Source: DATEPR01 sp036273855 (GTDB lineage: Bacteria; Actinomycetota; Actinomycetes; Mycobacteriales; Pseudonocardiaceae). From it: 64,000 nucleotides of DNA. The notes beneath the pieces are model-generated. The model was not told where the DNA came from and searched no databases. It saw only the letters and a program-made list of their open reading frames with translations. Both the position numbers and the translations under genes were made by a program. This document shows, piece by piece, positions 51,730 to 60,427 of the stretch. The stretch lies in assembly GCA_036273855.1 (NCBI GenBank), contig DASUGU010000029.1, forward strand, positions 164,797 to 228,796, in the 5' to 3' direction. The stretch's first letter is position 1, and the number at the start of each line of letters is the position of its first letter.

Positions 51730-52656
51730 TCACTGGTCGCGCAGGACGTCCAGCGCGTGCCGCAGATCGTCCGGGTACGGGCTGGTGAACTCCACCCAGC
51801 GGCCGTCGGCCGGATGCTCGAACGCCAGTGACCTGGCGTGCAACCACTGGCGCCGCAAGCCCACCCGCTCGGCCAGCGCCGGATCGGCGCCGTAGGTCAG
51901 GTCGCCGACGCACGGATGGTGCAGCGCGGCGAAATGCACCCGGATCTGGTGTGTGCGACCGGTTTCCAGCTTCACGTCGACCAGCGTCGCGTTGCGGAAC
52001 GCCTCGATCACCTCGTAGTGGGTGACGCTCGCCCGGCCGCCCGCCACCACGGCGAACTTGTAGTCGTGCTTGGGATGCCGGTCGATCGGCGCGTCGATGG
52101 TGCCCCGGCTGGGGTCGGGCAATCCCTGGACGATCGCGTGGTAGCGCTTGTCCACGGTGCGTTCCTTGAACGCGCGCTTGAGCGCCGAGTAGGCGTGCTC
52201 GCTCTTGGCCACCACCATCACGCCGGTGGTGCCGACGTCCAGCCGGTGCACGACGCCCTGGCGTTCGGCCGCACCGCTGGTGGCCAGTGTGATGCCCGCG
52301 GCGGCCAGCCCGCCGACCACGGTCGGGCCGGTCCAGCCGGGGCTGGGATGTGCGGCGACGCCGACCGGCTTGTCCACCACAACCAGGTCGTCGTCGGAGT
52401 ACAGGACGGTGAGGCCAGGCACCGCCATGGCGACGATCTCCAGCGGCGCGTCCGGCTCGGGCAGCGTGACCTCCAGCCACGCGCCCGCGATGAGCCGGTC
52501 GGACTTGCCGGCGGCCCGCCCGTCCAGCAGCACCTCGCCGGACTCGGCCAGTTCGGCGACCACCGTGCGGGACAGGCCGAGCAGCCGGGACAGGCCGGCG
52601 TCCACCCGCATGCCGTCCAGGCCGTCGGGCACCGGCAGGGTGCGCGACGAGGTCAC
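51730..52656 (-). CDS. rluD: RluA/RluD-family pseudouridine synthase
   Basis: A 308-residue RNA modification enzyme. Residues about 12-65 form an S4 RNA-binding domain (MRVDAGLSRLLGLSRTVVAEL). The catalytic Asp140 lies in VVHRLDVGTTGVMVVAK, followed by ETGRTHQIRVHFAALHHP. In E. coli, RluD modifies helix 69 of 23S rRNA; the exact target here is inferred. The GTG overlaps the lspA stop as GTGA, the conserved lspA-rluD pairing. Confidence 0.95.
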   Translation of the reverse strand: MTSSRTLPVPDGLDGMRVDAGLSRLLGLSRTVVAELAESGEVLLDGRAAGKSDRLIAGAWLEVTLPEPDAPLEIVAMAVPGLTVLYSDDDLVVVDKPVGVAAHPSPGWTGPTVVGGLAAAGITLATSGAAERQGVVHRLDVGTTGVMVVAKSEHAYSALKRAFKERTVDKRYHAIVQGLPDPSRGTIDAPIDRHPKHDYKFAVVAGGRASVTHYEVIEAFRNATLVDVKLETGRTHQIRVHFAALHHPCVGDLTYGADPALAERVGLRRQWLHARSLAFEHPADGRWVEFTSPYPDDLRHALDVLRDQ

Positions 52657-53279
52657 GACGTGGGGTCCTCGGCCGCGGGAGCCGCCGGTTCCGCTGCGTC
52701 CGTGGCGCTCCTGGCCTCGTCGGCCGCCTTGGCGCGCCGCGCCACACCGCCGTCGTAGTCCTTGCCCAGCAGCGCCAACAGCACGATCAGCACCCCGCCG
52801 ACGGTGATCGCCGAGTCGGCCAGGTTGAAGATCGGGAACGCCTGGCCCAGCGGCTTGAACACGGAGATGAAGTCCACGACGTGGCCGCGCAGCGGCCCGG
52901 GCGAGCGGAACAGCCGGTCGGACAGGTTGCCCAGCGCGCCGGCCAGCACCAGACCGAGCCCGAACGCCCACCCGACCGACCGCAGCCGGGGCGCGATCCA
53001 CACGATCGCGATGACGACGGCGATCGCGACCAGGCTGAACACCCAGGTCAGGCCGGTGGCCATGGAGAACGCGGCACCGGAGTTGCGGAAGACGTCGAAG
53101 TAGAGCACGCCGGACAGCACGGTCACCGGTGATTTGCCCTCGAAATGGGCCACCACCAGGTACTTGGCGATCTGGTCGAGCGCCACGGCCACCACGGCGA
53201 CCACCGCCAGGACCCAGATCCGCCGGGGCGGCAGGGACGTCTCGACAGCGGCCTGCTCCGCGTTGGGTTCCGTGCTCAC
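52653..53279 (-). CDS. lspA: Lipoprotein signal peptidase (signal peptidase II)
   Basis: An aspartic membrane protease that cleaves the signal peptide from diacylglyceryl-prolipoproteins made by Lgt. The 208-residue product has four hydrophobic segments, LDQIAKYLVV, FRNSGAAFSM, and the catalytic Asp pair Asp121 (GALGNLSDRLF) and Asp155 (FNLADSAI). A polar Ala/Asp-rich C-terminal tail of about 35 residues is typical of actinobacteria. It overlaps rluD by GTGA. Confidence 0.97.
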   Translation of the reverse strand: MSTEPNAEQAAVETSLPPRRIWVLAVVAVVAVALDQIAKYLVVAHFEGKSPVTVLSGVLYFDVFRNSGAAFSMATGLTWVFSLVAIAVVIAIVWIAPRLRSVGWAFGLGLVLAGALGNLSDRLFRSPGPLRGHVVDFISVFKPLGQAFPIFNLADSAITVGGVLIVLLALLGKDYDGGVARRAKAADEARSATDAAEPAAPAAEDPTS

Positions 53280-53322
53280 CCGTCCATTGTCCCGTATCAG
53301 AGCGGATGCTCGGCCGGGAGGG

Positions 53323-54336
53323 CTACCAGGTGCACACCTGCCGGGCCGCGGGCGCCACCCGCTCGGTGAACGTGCGCAGGCTGTGCTCGGCCTGTTCCCG
53401 CGTCAGGTCACCGAAGAACGCGGACAGTTCGACGTAGTTCACGCCGGACGTGCGCACCTGGTGCACCACCATGTCCCGCACGGTGTCCGCCGTGCCGACC
53501 CAGGCGGCGCCGTTGGCCAGCATGGTCTCGGTGGCGAACGCGCGGTCCACGCGGTGGTCGCCGTGCTCGTGCCACAGATGGGTGACCCGCTCGCAGAACA
53601 GGTCGTTGGCCCGGCCGTAGACGTCCCAGGCCTGCTCGTCGCTGTCCGCGATGACCAGCCCGGCCGCGATGCCCATCCTGGGCTCGGCGACGTGCTGGTT
53701 GAGCCGGTCGGTGTCGGCCCGGTGGTCCTCCCAGGCGTCCCGGTAGGCGACCACCGCGTTGGTCACCGCACCGCCGTTCCAGCGGCCGACGAAGTTCACC
53801 GCGTTGGCGCCCGCCCAGGCCGCCGACGCGGTGTTGCTGGAGGCGTACCAGAGCGGCGGGTACGGCCGCTGGACCGGCAGCACGGACAGCTCGTGCGAGC
53901 CCAGCTGGCCGGTGCGCAACGCGGTGGTCAGGTCGACCAGCCGCTCCTGGTAGATCGCCTTCGCGTCGGCGGCGTCGACGCCGAACACGGCCAGCTCGTA
54001 CGGGCTGACGCCGGAACCGACGCCGATGTCCACCCGCCCGCCGGACAGCTGGTCCAGCACGGCGATCTCCTCGGCCAGCCGGAACGGGTGGTGCGCCGGC
54101 AGCACGTTCACCAGGGCGCCGAACCGCATCCGGCTGGTCCGCTGGCTCAGTGCGGACAGGAAGATGTTGGGCGACGGGCACACCGACAGCGGCGTGCCGT
54201 GGTGCTCCGTGACGTGGTAGTGGTCGACACCCAGTTGTTCGGCTGTCCGGGCGAACCGCAACCGGCTGGCCAGCACGTCGCCCGGCCCGGTGCGGCCGAG
54301 GTCGAACGAGTCGAAGATGCCGAACTCCATGCCCAT
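53323..54336 (-). CDS. Luciferase-like (LLM class) flavin-dependent oxidoreductase
   Basis: A 337-residue F420/FMN barrel of the bacterial luciferase family. Motifs are GIFDSFDLGRTGPG at the N-terminus, VDHYHVTEHHGTPLSVCPSP, LPAHHPFRLAEEIAVLDQLS, GGRVDIGVGSG and YPPLWYASSN. Whether it uses F420 or FMNH2 cannot be read. The ATG at 54336 begins the conserved first strand. It lies 14 nt downstream of the antiporter gene and may share its transcript. Confidence 0.93.
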   Translation of the reverse strand: MGMEFGIFDSFDLGRTGPGDVLASRLRFARTAEQLGVDHYHVTEHHGTPLSVCPSPNIFLSALSQRTSRMRFGALVNVLPAHHPFRLAEEIAVLDQLSGGRVDIGVGSGVSPYELAVFGVDAADAKAIYQERLVDLTTALRTGQLGSHELSVLPVQRPYPPLWYASSNTASAAWAGANAVNFVGRWNGGAVTNAVVAYRDAWEDHRADTDRLNQHVAEPRMGIAAGLVIADSDEQAWDVYGRANDLFCERVTHLWHEHGDHRVDRAFATETMLANGAAWVGTADTVRDMVVHQVRTSGVNYVELSAFFGDLTREQAEHSLRTFTERVAPAARQVCTW

Positions 54337-54350
54337 GCGATCGCCACCGC

Positions 54351-55829
54351 TCAGCCGTCCACAACGCCTTTCCAGCGAGCGTATCGGCCGGCCGCGTCGA
54401 CGGCCCTGATCCGGCGTTCCGCTGCGTCCCGGACCGCGTCGGTGGCCACCACGAGCAACTGGTCGCCCTCCCGCAGCCGGGTCCGGCCGTTCGGGGTGAA
54501 CGCCGCCTCGTCGCGCACCACGAGGCTGATCGTGGCGCCCTCGGGCAGGCGCAGCTCGTTGAGGTAGACGCCGTGCAGTTTCGAACCGGGCTGCACCCGG
54601 ACCTGGATCACCTCGGCGTCCAGCACGTCCAGCGGCGCCGAGTCGATCTCCATCTCGTCCTGGCTGACCGATCCGCGCAGCCCCAGCGCCCTGGCCAGTA
54701 TCGGCAGCGTCGCGCCCTGCGCCAGAGTGAGCACGACGACCAGCACGAACACGGCCCCGACCAGTTCCTGGGCGCCCGGCCTGCCCTCGGTCAGCGGGAT
54801 CAACGCCAGCACGATCGGCACCGCGCCGCGCAGCCCCGACCAGGACAGGAATGCCTGTTCCCGCCACGGCAATCGGAACGGCAGCGACGCGAGCACCACG
54901 GACAGCGGCCGGGCCAGCAGCACGATCACCGCACCGGCCACCAGACCGGGCACCAGGGCGGCGAGCAGCCTGGGCGGTGAGGCGAACAGGCCCAGCAGCA
55001 CGAACAGGCCGATCTGGGCCAGCCAGCCGAACCCCTCGGCGAACGACAGCGTGTCCGAGCGGTGCGGCAGGTGCGAATTGCCCAGCACCAACCCGCACAC
55101 GTAGGTGGCGAGCAGACCGGACGCGTGCGCGAGATCGGCGCCCGCGTAGGCGAGCAGGCACATGGCGACCGTGGCCAGCGGGTACAGACCGGTGGCGGGC
55201 AACGCGGCCCTGCGCAGCAGCCAACCACCACCCCAGCCGATCAGCCCACCGATGACGGCCCCGATCACCAGTTCGTAGATGATCAGCAGCGGGGTGGTCC
55301 AGGACAGCGCGGCGGTGCCGGCGAGCAGCACGACGGCGATGAACGCGGGGGCGTCGTTCAGGCCGGACTCCAGTTCCAGCGCACCGGCCAGCCGCCCGCT
55401 CACCCCCACCCCGCGCAACACGCTGAACACGGCTGCCGCATCCGTCGACGACAGCACGGCTCCCCACAGCAGCGCGGTCCGCCAGTCCAGGGACAGCAGG
55501 AAGTGCAGAGCCGCTCCGGTAACCACGATGCTCACCACAACGGCCACAGTGGACAGTGCGATACCGAGACCCACAGCCGGTTTCACGGCCTGCCACCGGG
55601 TGGTGAGCCCACCTTCGGTGAGGATCAGGACCAGCGCGGCGATGCCCAGCGCCTGGGTCAGCGCCGCGTTGTCGAACCGGATCCCGATACCGGACTCGCC
55701 CAGCGCCAGCCCGATGCCCAGGTACAGCAACAGCGACGGCAGGCCGAGCCGGATGGAGAAGCGGATGCCGAGCACGGCGACGAGCAGCACCACGGCCGAG
55801 ATGCCGAGCACGGCGGACAGATGGAGCAC
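54351..55829 (-). CDS. CPA1 cation/proton antiporter (NhaP2-like, K+/H+)
   Basis: A 492-residue antiporter with about 12 hydrophobic segments and a C-terminal TrkA_C domain. Recognisable are LYLGIGLALGESGIGI, the ion-site region GAVLSSTDAAAVFSVLRG followed by LELESGLNDAPAFI, and WSGLRGAVPIVLA. The soluble tail (DAEVIQVRVQPGSKLHGVYL, LREGDQLLVVATDAV) is RCK-C-like and may sense a nucleotide. GTG 55829 is chosen for its excellent GGAGGAGG site; an ATG at 55862 overlapping the DUF167 stop as ATGA is a serious alternative adding 11 residues. Confidence 0.92.
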   Translation of the reverse strand: MLHLSAVLGISAVVLLVAVLGIRFSIRLGLPSLLLYLGIGLALGESGIGIRFDNAALTQALGIAALVLILTEGGLTTRWQAVKPAVGLGIALSTVAVVVSIVVTGAALHFLLSLDWRTALLWGAVLSSTDAAAVFSVLRGVGVSGRLAGALELESGLNDAPAFIAVVLLAGTAALSWTTPLLIIYELVIGAVIGGLIGWGGGWLLRRAALPATGLYPLATVAMCLLAYAGADLAHASGLLATYVCGLVLGNSHLPHRSDTLSFAEGFGWLAQIGLFVLLGLFASPPRLLAALVPGLVAGAVIVLLARPLSVVLASLPFRLPWREQAFLSWSGLRGAVPIVLALIPLTEGRPGAQELVGAVFVLVVVLTLAQGATLPILARALGLRGSVSQDEMEIDSAPLDVLDAEVIQVRVQPGSKLHGVYLNELRLPEGATISLVVRDEAAFTPNGRTRLREGDQLLVVATDAVRDAAERRIRAVDAAGRYARWKGVVDG

Positions 55830-55858
55830 GGCACCTCCTCCACCGGTCGGCTGGGGGT

Positions 55859-56161
55859 TCATTCTCCCTGGTCGCCGTCGCCGGTGCCGATCAACGCATC
55901 GACCCTGGCCGCGACCTCGGTGTTCGCCACGGCCATGATCTTGTCCCGGCTCGCCGCACCCGACACGACCCTGACCTGCCGGACAGGCACGTCCAGCGCG
56001 TCCGCCAGCGCCCGGCACAGTGCGTCGTTCGCCCGCCCGTCCACGGCGGGCGCGGTCACCGCCACCACGAGCGCGGCACCCAGCCGCCCCGGCCAGCGGC
56101 CACCGACCGACGTGCGACGGGCACCGGGCTTGACCCGCACGGCGAACCGGTACTCGCTCAC
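55859..56161 (-). CDS. DUF167 (YggU-like) protein
   Basis: A 100-residue DUF167 protein. The family core reads FAVRVKPGARRTSVGG, followed by VAVTAPAVDGRANDALCRALADAL and VRVVSGAASRDKIMAV. Function is unknown. The GTG at 56161 gives the normal length. It precedes the antiporter gene closely and may be translated with it. Confidence 0.92.
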   Translation of the reverse strand: MSEYRFAVRVKPGARRTSVGGRWPGRLGAALVVAVTAPAVDGRANDALCRALADALDVPVRQVRVVSGAASRDKIMAVANTEVAARVDALIGTGDGDQGE

Positions 56162-56208
56162 CGAGCCATGATGCCCGCGCTCCGGTCCGCGGCGAATCCG
56201 AGACGCGT

Positions 56209-56394
56209 TCAGTCGCGGGCGGCCACCGGGCCGTCCGCGGTCCTCGGGGCGACCACCGTGGCCGGCACGGCCACGGCCGCTTCCAGCAGTTCGCGCAGGA
56301 ACTCCGACAGGGGCCGGCCACTGCCGGCCGCACGTGCTTTCAACGCAAGGAAAACGGCGTCGGGCACGTCGCGAACCTGGATGTGTACGCCCAT
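56209..56394 (-). CDS. Ribbon-helix-helix antitoxin-like protein (FitA/VapB type), no toxin adjacent
   Basis: A 61-residue FitA-like ribbon-helix-helix protein: VHIQVRDVPDAVFLALKARA (strand and first helix), then GSGRPLSEFLRELLEAA. A short tail (VVAPRTADGPVAARD) would be the toxin-binding part. A PIN-domain toxin gene normally follows directly, but the next 47 bp are empty and then comes DUF167. It therefore looks like an orphan antitoxin or a remnant repressor. ATG 56394 begins the conserved strand; the longer reading adds seven residues. It lies downstream of ileS on the same strand. Confidence 0.75.
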   Translation of the reverse strand: MGVHIQVRDVPDAVFLALKARAAGSGRPLSEFLRELLEAAVAVPATVVAPRTADGPVAARD

Positions 56395-56491
56395 ACGGCC
56401 AGTATCGCCGCCCACACGGTGCGTATGTCAATGACAAGGGTGCGGGCGAGGGACGCCGAAACCCGTTCGTCGTCCCCACCACCACACACCG

Positions 56492-59400
56492 TCAACGCCG
56501 GGCGACCACCACGCCGACCGTGGCACCGTCGCCCACCGTGGCCGTCGTGCCGGCGTCCGCCCCACTGGCCGGGGCGTACGCCACGTCGTCGGCCAGTGTC
56601 TCGGAACGCAGGAACCGCTCGTGCGTGCGGACCGCGTCGCCCACGGTGTCGTCCACCATCAGGGTCACGGTGATCCGGTCGGACACGTCCAGTCCCGCGT
56701 CCCTGCGGGCCTGCTGCACCGCGCGCACCACGTCCCTGGCCACGCCCTCGGCGGCCAGCGCGTCGGTGACGGCCGTCTCCAGCACCACCAGGCCGCTGCC
56801 ACCGGGCAGTTCGGCCGTGGCACCGGGGTCGGTGGCCACCAGCTTGCGCTCGTACTCGCCGTCCAGCAGCTCGATCCCGGCCGCGACGACGGCACCCGAC
56901 CCGGTGGTCGACCACTCGCCGGCCTTGACCGCCCGGATCACCTTCTGCGTGTCGGCACCCAACCGAGGACCGCACGCCCGCGCGTTCACCACCAACTCGA
57001 AATGGCCGTGCGCGGCCACGTCGGTGGTCAACTCGACCTGCTTCACGTTGACCTCGTCCGCGATGAGCTCGACGAAATCGGCCAGCCGGTCGGCGTCCGG
57101 CGCGGCCACCACCAGCCTGGCCAGCGGCAGCCGGACCCGCAGCTTGTTGGCCTTGCGCAGGGACAACGCCGCCGAACACACCCGACGCACCTCGTCCATG
57201 ACGGACACCAGCGCGTCGTTGCCGGGCAGCGCGTCCGCCGCAGGCCAGTCCGCCAGGTGAACCGACCGCTCACCGGTCAACCCGCGCCACACCGCCTCCG
57301 TGGTCAGCGGCAGCAGCGGCGCCGCCGCCCGGCACACCGCCTCCAGCACGGTGTGCAGCGTGTCGATCGCGTCCGCGTCGCCGGCCCAGAACCGGTCCCG
57401 GGACCGCCGCACGTACCAGTTGGTCAGCACCTCCAGGAACTCGCGGATCGACCAGCAGGCGCCGGACAGGTCGTAGACGTCCATCGCCGCCGTCACGTCG
57501 GCCACCAGGTCGTGCGTCTTGGCCAGGACGTAGCGGTCCAGCACGTGCTCGCTGTCGGTCCGCGGGGCACCCTCCCGCCCGGCCGCGTTCGCGTACAGGG
57601 CGAGGAAGTACCACGAGTTCCACAGCGGCAACACGGCCTGCCGCACCGCGTCCCTGATGCCCCGCTCGGTGACGATCAGGTTGCCGCCGCGCAGGATCGG
57701 CGACGCCATCAGGTACCAGCGCATGGCGTCCGAACCGTCCCGCGCGAACACCTCGTTCACGTCCGGGTAGTTGCGCCGCGACTTGGACATCTTCTGCCCG
57801 TCGTCGCCCAGCACGATGCCGTGCGCGACACAGTTCCGGAACGCCGGCCGGTCGAACAGCGCGGTGGCCAGCACGTGCAGCAGGTAGAACCAGCCGCGGG
57901 TCTGGCCGGTGTACTCCACGATGAAGTCACCGGGGTAGTGGTGATCGAACCAGTCGCGGTTCTCGAACGGGTAGTGCACCTGGGCGAAGGGCATCGACCC
58001 GGAGTCGAACCAGCAGTCCAGCACCTCCGGCACCCGCCGCATGGTCGACTGCCCGGTCGGGTCGTCCGGGTTGGGCCGGGTCAGCTCGTCCACGTACGGG
58101 CGGTGCAGATCGGCCGGGCGCACGCCGAAGTCGCGCTCCAGCTCGTCCAGCGACCCGTACACGTCCACCCTCGGGTAGTTCGGGTCGTCCGACTTCCACA
58201 CCGGGATCGGCGAACCCCAGAACCGGTTGCGCGACACCGACCAGTCGCGGGCACCCTCCAGCCACTTGCCGAACTGGCCGTCCCGCACGTGCCCCGGCAC
58301 CCAGTTGATCTCCTGGTTCAGCTCCACCATCCGGTCCCGGAAGCTGGTCACCGACACGAACCAGCTCGACACCGCCTTGTAGACCAGCGGTTTCTGGCAC
58401 CGCCAGCAGTGCGGGTACGGGTGCAGGTAGCTGTCCTGGCGGAACAGCACGCCGCGCTCGCGCAGCTCGCGCAGCAGGGGCTTGTTCGAGTCGAACACCT
58501 GCAGGCCCTCGTAGTCCGGGATCATCGAGGTGAACCGGGCGTGCGCGTCCACGGTCAGGATCGGCGGGATCCCGTTGGCCGTGCAGATGTTGAAGTCGTC
58601 CTCACCGTGACAGGGCGACACCTGCACCACGCCGGTGCCGTCGTCGGTGGTGACGAAGTCGCCGGCCAGGATGGTGAACGCCTTGGTGTCCTTGGTCTGC
58701 TCGGTGAGGTAGTCGAACAGCGGCGTGTAGCGCCTGCCGACCAGCTCGCTGCCCTTCAGCGTGCCGACCTGGACCGCGTCCTCCAGTTCCTTGGCGTAGG
58801 CACCCAGCCGGGCCTCGGCGAGGATGTAGCGCTCGCCGTCCAATTCCATCACGGCGTAGTCGATGTCCTCGCCGACCACCATCGCCATGTTCGGGATGAG
58901 CGTCCACGGCATGGTCGTCCACGCCAGGATCCGCTCACCGGTCTCCAACTGGAACCACACCGTGCTGGCCGGGTCCTGCCGCTCCCGGTAGGTGTCCGCG
59001 TCCATCCGCAGCTCGGTGTTGGACAGCGGGGTCTCGCAGCGCCAGCAGTACGCCAGCACGCGGAAGCCCTCGTAGACCAGACCCTTGTCCGACAGGGTCT
59101 TGAACGCCCACATGACGCTTTCCATGTAGTCCACGTCGAGCGTCTTGTAGTCGTTGTCGAAGTCCACCCACCGGGCCTGGCGGGTCACGTACTCCCGCCA
59201 CTCCTGCGTGTAGCGCAGCACCGACGTGCGGCAGGCGTCGTTGAACGCCGCCACGCCCAGCGCCTCGATCTCGGCCTTGACCTTGATGCCGAGCTGGTGT
59301 TCCGCCTCGACCTCGGCCGGCAGGCCGTGACAGTCCCAGCCGAACCGGCGCTCCACGTGGTGACCGCGCATGGTCTGGTAGCGCGGCACCACGTCCTTGA

Positions 59401-59641
59401 CGTAGCCGGTGAGCAGGTGCCCGTAGTGCGGCAGGCCGTTGGCGAACGGCGGGCCGTCGTAGAACACGAACTCGTTGGCGCCGTTCTCGCCGGTCGGGCG
59501 GGCGGCCACGCTGGCCGGGAAGGTTCGGTCGGACGACCAGTAGTCCAGTACGGCCGTCTCCAGCTCCGGGAACGACGGCTGCGCCGGCACGCCCGCTTCA
59601 GCGGTTGTCGACTCGGCGGTGCGCGCCCTGGGGTACGACAT
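56492..59641 (-). CDS. ileS: Isoleucyl-tRNA synthetase
   Basis: A class I synthetase charging tRNA-Ile. The 1,049-residue product has the HIGH-type motif GLPHYGH (in FANGLPHYGHLL), an editing CP1 domain with TMPWTLIPNMAMVVG and VQVSPCHGEDDF, and KMSKS in DGQKMSKSRRNYP. The HYGH form and length match the eukaryote-like IleS2 clade found in mycobacteria, which is usually insensitive to mupirocin; that property is inference. The ATG at 59641 follows a T-box leader. A large plus-strand open frame over the whole gene is a codon-bias shadow. Confidence 0.98.
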   Translation of the reverse strand: MSYPRARTAESTTAEAGVPAQPSFPELETAVLDYWSSDRTFPASVAARPTGENGANEFVFYDGPPFANGLPHYGHLLTGYVKDVVPRYQTMRGHHVERRFGWDCHGLPAEVEAEHQLGIKVKAEIEALGVAAFNDACRTSVLRYTQEWREYVTRQARWVDFDNDYKTLDVDYMESVMWAFKTLSDKGLVYEGFRVLAYCWRCETPLSNTELRMDADTYRERQDPASTVWFQLETGERILAWTTMPWTLIPNMAMVVGEDIDYAVMELDGERYILAEARLGAYAKELEDAVQVGTLKGSELVGRRYTPLFDYLTEQTKDTKAFTILAGDFVTTDDGTGVVQVSPCHGEDDFNICTANGIPPILTVDAHARFTSMIPDYEGLQVFDSNKPLLRELRERGVLFRQDSYLHPYPHCWRCQKPLVYKAVSSWFVSVTSFRDRMVELNQEINWVPGHVRDGQFGKWLEGARDWSVSRNRFWGSPIPVWKSDDPNYPRVDVYGSLDELERDFGVRPADLHRPYVDELTRPNPDDPTGQSTMRRVPEVLDCWFDSGSMPFAQVHYPFENRDWFDHHYPGDFIVEYTGQTRGWFYLLHVLATALFDRPAFRNCVAHGIVLGDDGQKMSKSRRNYPDVNEVFARDGSDAMRWYLMASPILRGGNLIVTERGIRDAVRQAVLPLWNSWYFLALYANAAGREGAPRTDSEHVLDRYVLAKTHDLVADVTAAMDVYDLSGACWSIREFLEVLTNWYVRRSRDRFWAGDADAIDTLHTVLEAVCRAAAPLLPLTTEAVWRGLTGERSVHLADWPAADALPGNDALVSVMDEVRRVCSAALSLRKANKLRVRLPLARLVVAAPDADRLADFVELIADEVNVKQVELTTDVAAHGHFELVVNARACGPRLGADTQKVIRAVKAGEWSTTGSGAVVAAGIELLDGEYERKLVATDPGATAELPGGSGLVVLETAVTDALAAEGVARDVVRAVQQARRDAGLDVSDRITVTLMVDDTVGDAVRTHERFLRSETLADDVAYAPASGADAGTTATVGDGATVGVVVARR

Positions 59642-59649
59642 CGGTCAGG

Positions 59650-59875
59650 CTCCTCGCGGGTCGTTCGTCTCGCCGGGCCTCGCGACCTGCTCGCGAGACC
59701 GCCGGGGACGACACACCTGACGGTGTCCCGCGGTACCACCCCGATTGCCGACCGACGATCCGGTCGACCACTCGTTGCCGGCTGTGACGGGCCGGCCCCG
59801 TCCGGTTCTACTGAGGCCGTGGGCCCGTTCTTCCGGAGGCTCCCCGGTGATGGCCGGATCAACGCCGTACGACAA
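59650..59875 (-). promoter_or_regulatory. Actinobacterial ileS T-box riboswitch
   Basis: Read on the minus strand, the leader contains the T-box core GGTGGTACCGCG (59740-59729), which pairs with uncharged tRNA. Upstream is the short Stem I region with ATC (59851-59849) in GGCCATCACCGG, the expected Ile specifier, then GGAGCCTCCGGAAGAACGG. This is the compact class found before ileS in actinobacteria, thought to act on translation. The GAGGAG ribosome site near 59650 would be the sequestered element. Boundaries are approximate. Confidence 0.9.
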
Positions 59876-59908
59876 GGGTAACCAGGCCGCCAAGCCGGTT
59901 TGTTCCGG

Positions 59909-60382
59909 CTAGGTGGCCGTCCGTTTGGCCTGCGCCAGGGTGCTGTCCGGCCGGCACACCGCACACGGCGTGAACCCGAGCTGCCGCGCCTCCGTGACGG
60001 GCAGGCCCAGCGTCGGGCGGCCGGCCAGCCACGTGCAGTCGGCCAGGTGGTAGCGGGGTCGCTCGTCCACGACCCGGACCTCGGCGTCCAGGTCGCTCAC
60101 CACGAGCAGGTCGGCCGCGTCGGTGTCCTCCTCGGCCGGTTCGGCGTCACCGGCCTCGTCGGGCGGTGGCGCGACCGTCGGGGCCGGGCGCGGCTCCACC
60201 TCCCGCCGGGCCTCGTCCTCCACCCTGGCCTGGCGGCGCCGGGTCCAGTCCAGCAGCAGCGCCAGCGCCGCGGCGACGCTGACGCCCACCGAGAGCCACG
60301 CCCACAGCGTGGCCGAGGTGACCAGCGCGATCACCAGCAGCGCTGCCGCCGCCAGGACCAACACCAGTACGACAACCAACAT
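59909..60382 (-). CDS. Membrane-anchored protein with C-terminal Cys/His motif
   Basis: A 157-residue protein with two N-terminal hydrophobic segments (VVVLVLVLAAAALLVIALV, LWAWLSVGVSVAAALALLL), a basic turn, a Pro/Glu/Asp-rich linker and a compact C-terminal motif. The motif YHLADCTWLAGRP, then LGFTPCAVCRPDS, resembles the zinc-binding H-x-C...CxxC arrangement of Ada-type metal-binding modules. Function is unknown. It lies between wag31 and ileS, a position often kept in related actinobacteria. No clear ribosome site was picked out. Confidence 0.72.
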   Translation of the reverse strand: MLVVVLVLVLAAAALLVIALVTSATLWAWLSVGVSVAAALALLLDWTRRRQARVEDEARREVEPRPAPTVAPPPDEAGDAEPAEEDTDAADLLVVSDLDAEVRVVDERPRYHLADCTWLAGRPTLGLPVTEARQLGFTPCAVCRPDSTLAQAKRTAT

Positions 60383-60427
60383 GGCGCGTGGCCTCGGTCT
60401 CGCCCGTCGTGCCTAGTCCGACGCCAC

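Noticed and set aside
53323..55596. A single 757-codon minus frame joining the antiporter region and the luciferase-like gene
   Set aside because: The antiporter is encoded in another frame through 55829; only the part after ATG 54336 is a conserved protein.
56621..59881. A 1,086-codon plus-strand frame antisense to ileS
   Set aside because: The minus strand encodes a full, motif-complete isoleucyl-tRNA synthetase with a T-box leader; the plus frame is a codon-bias shadow.
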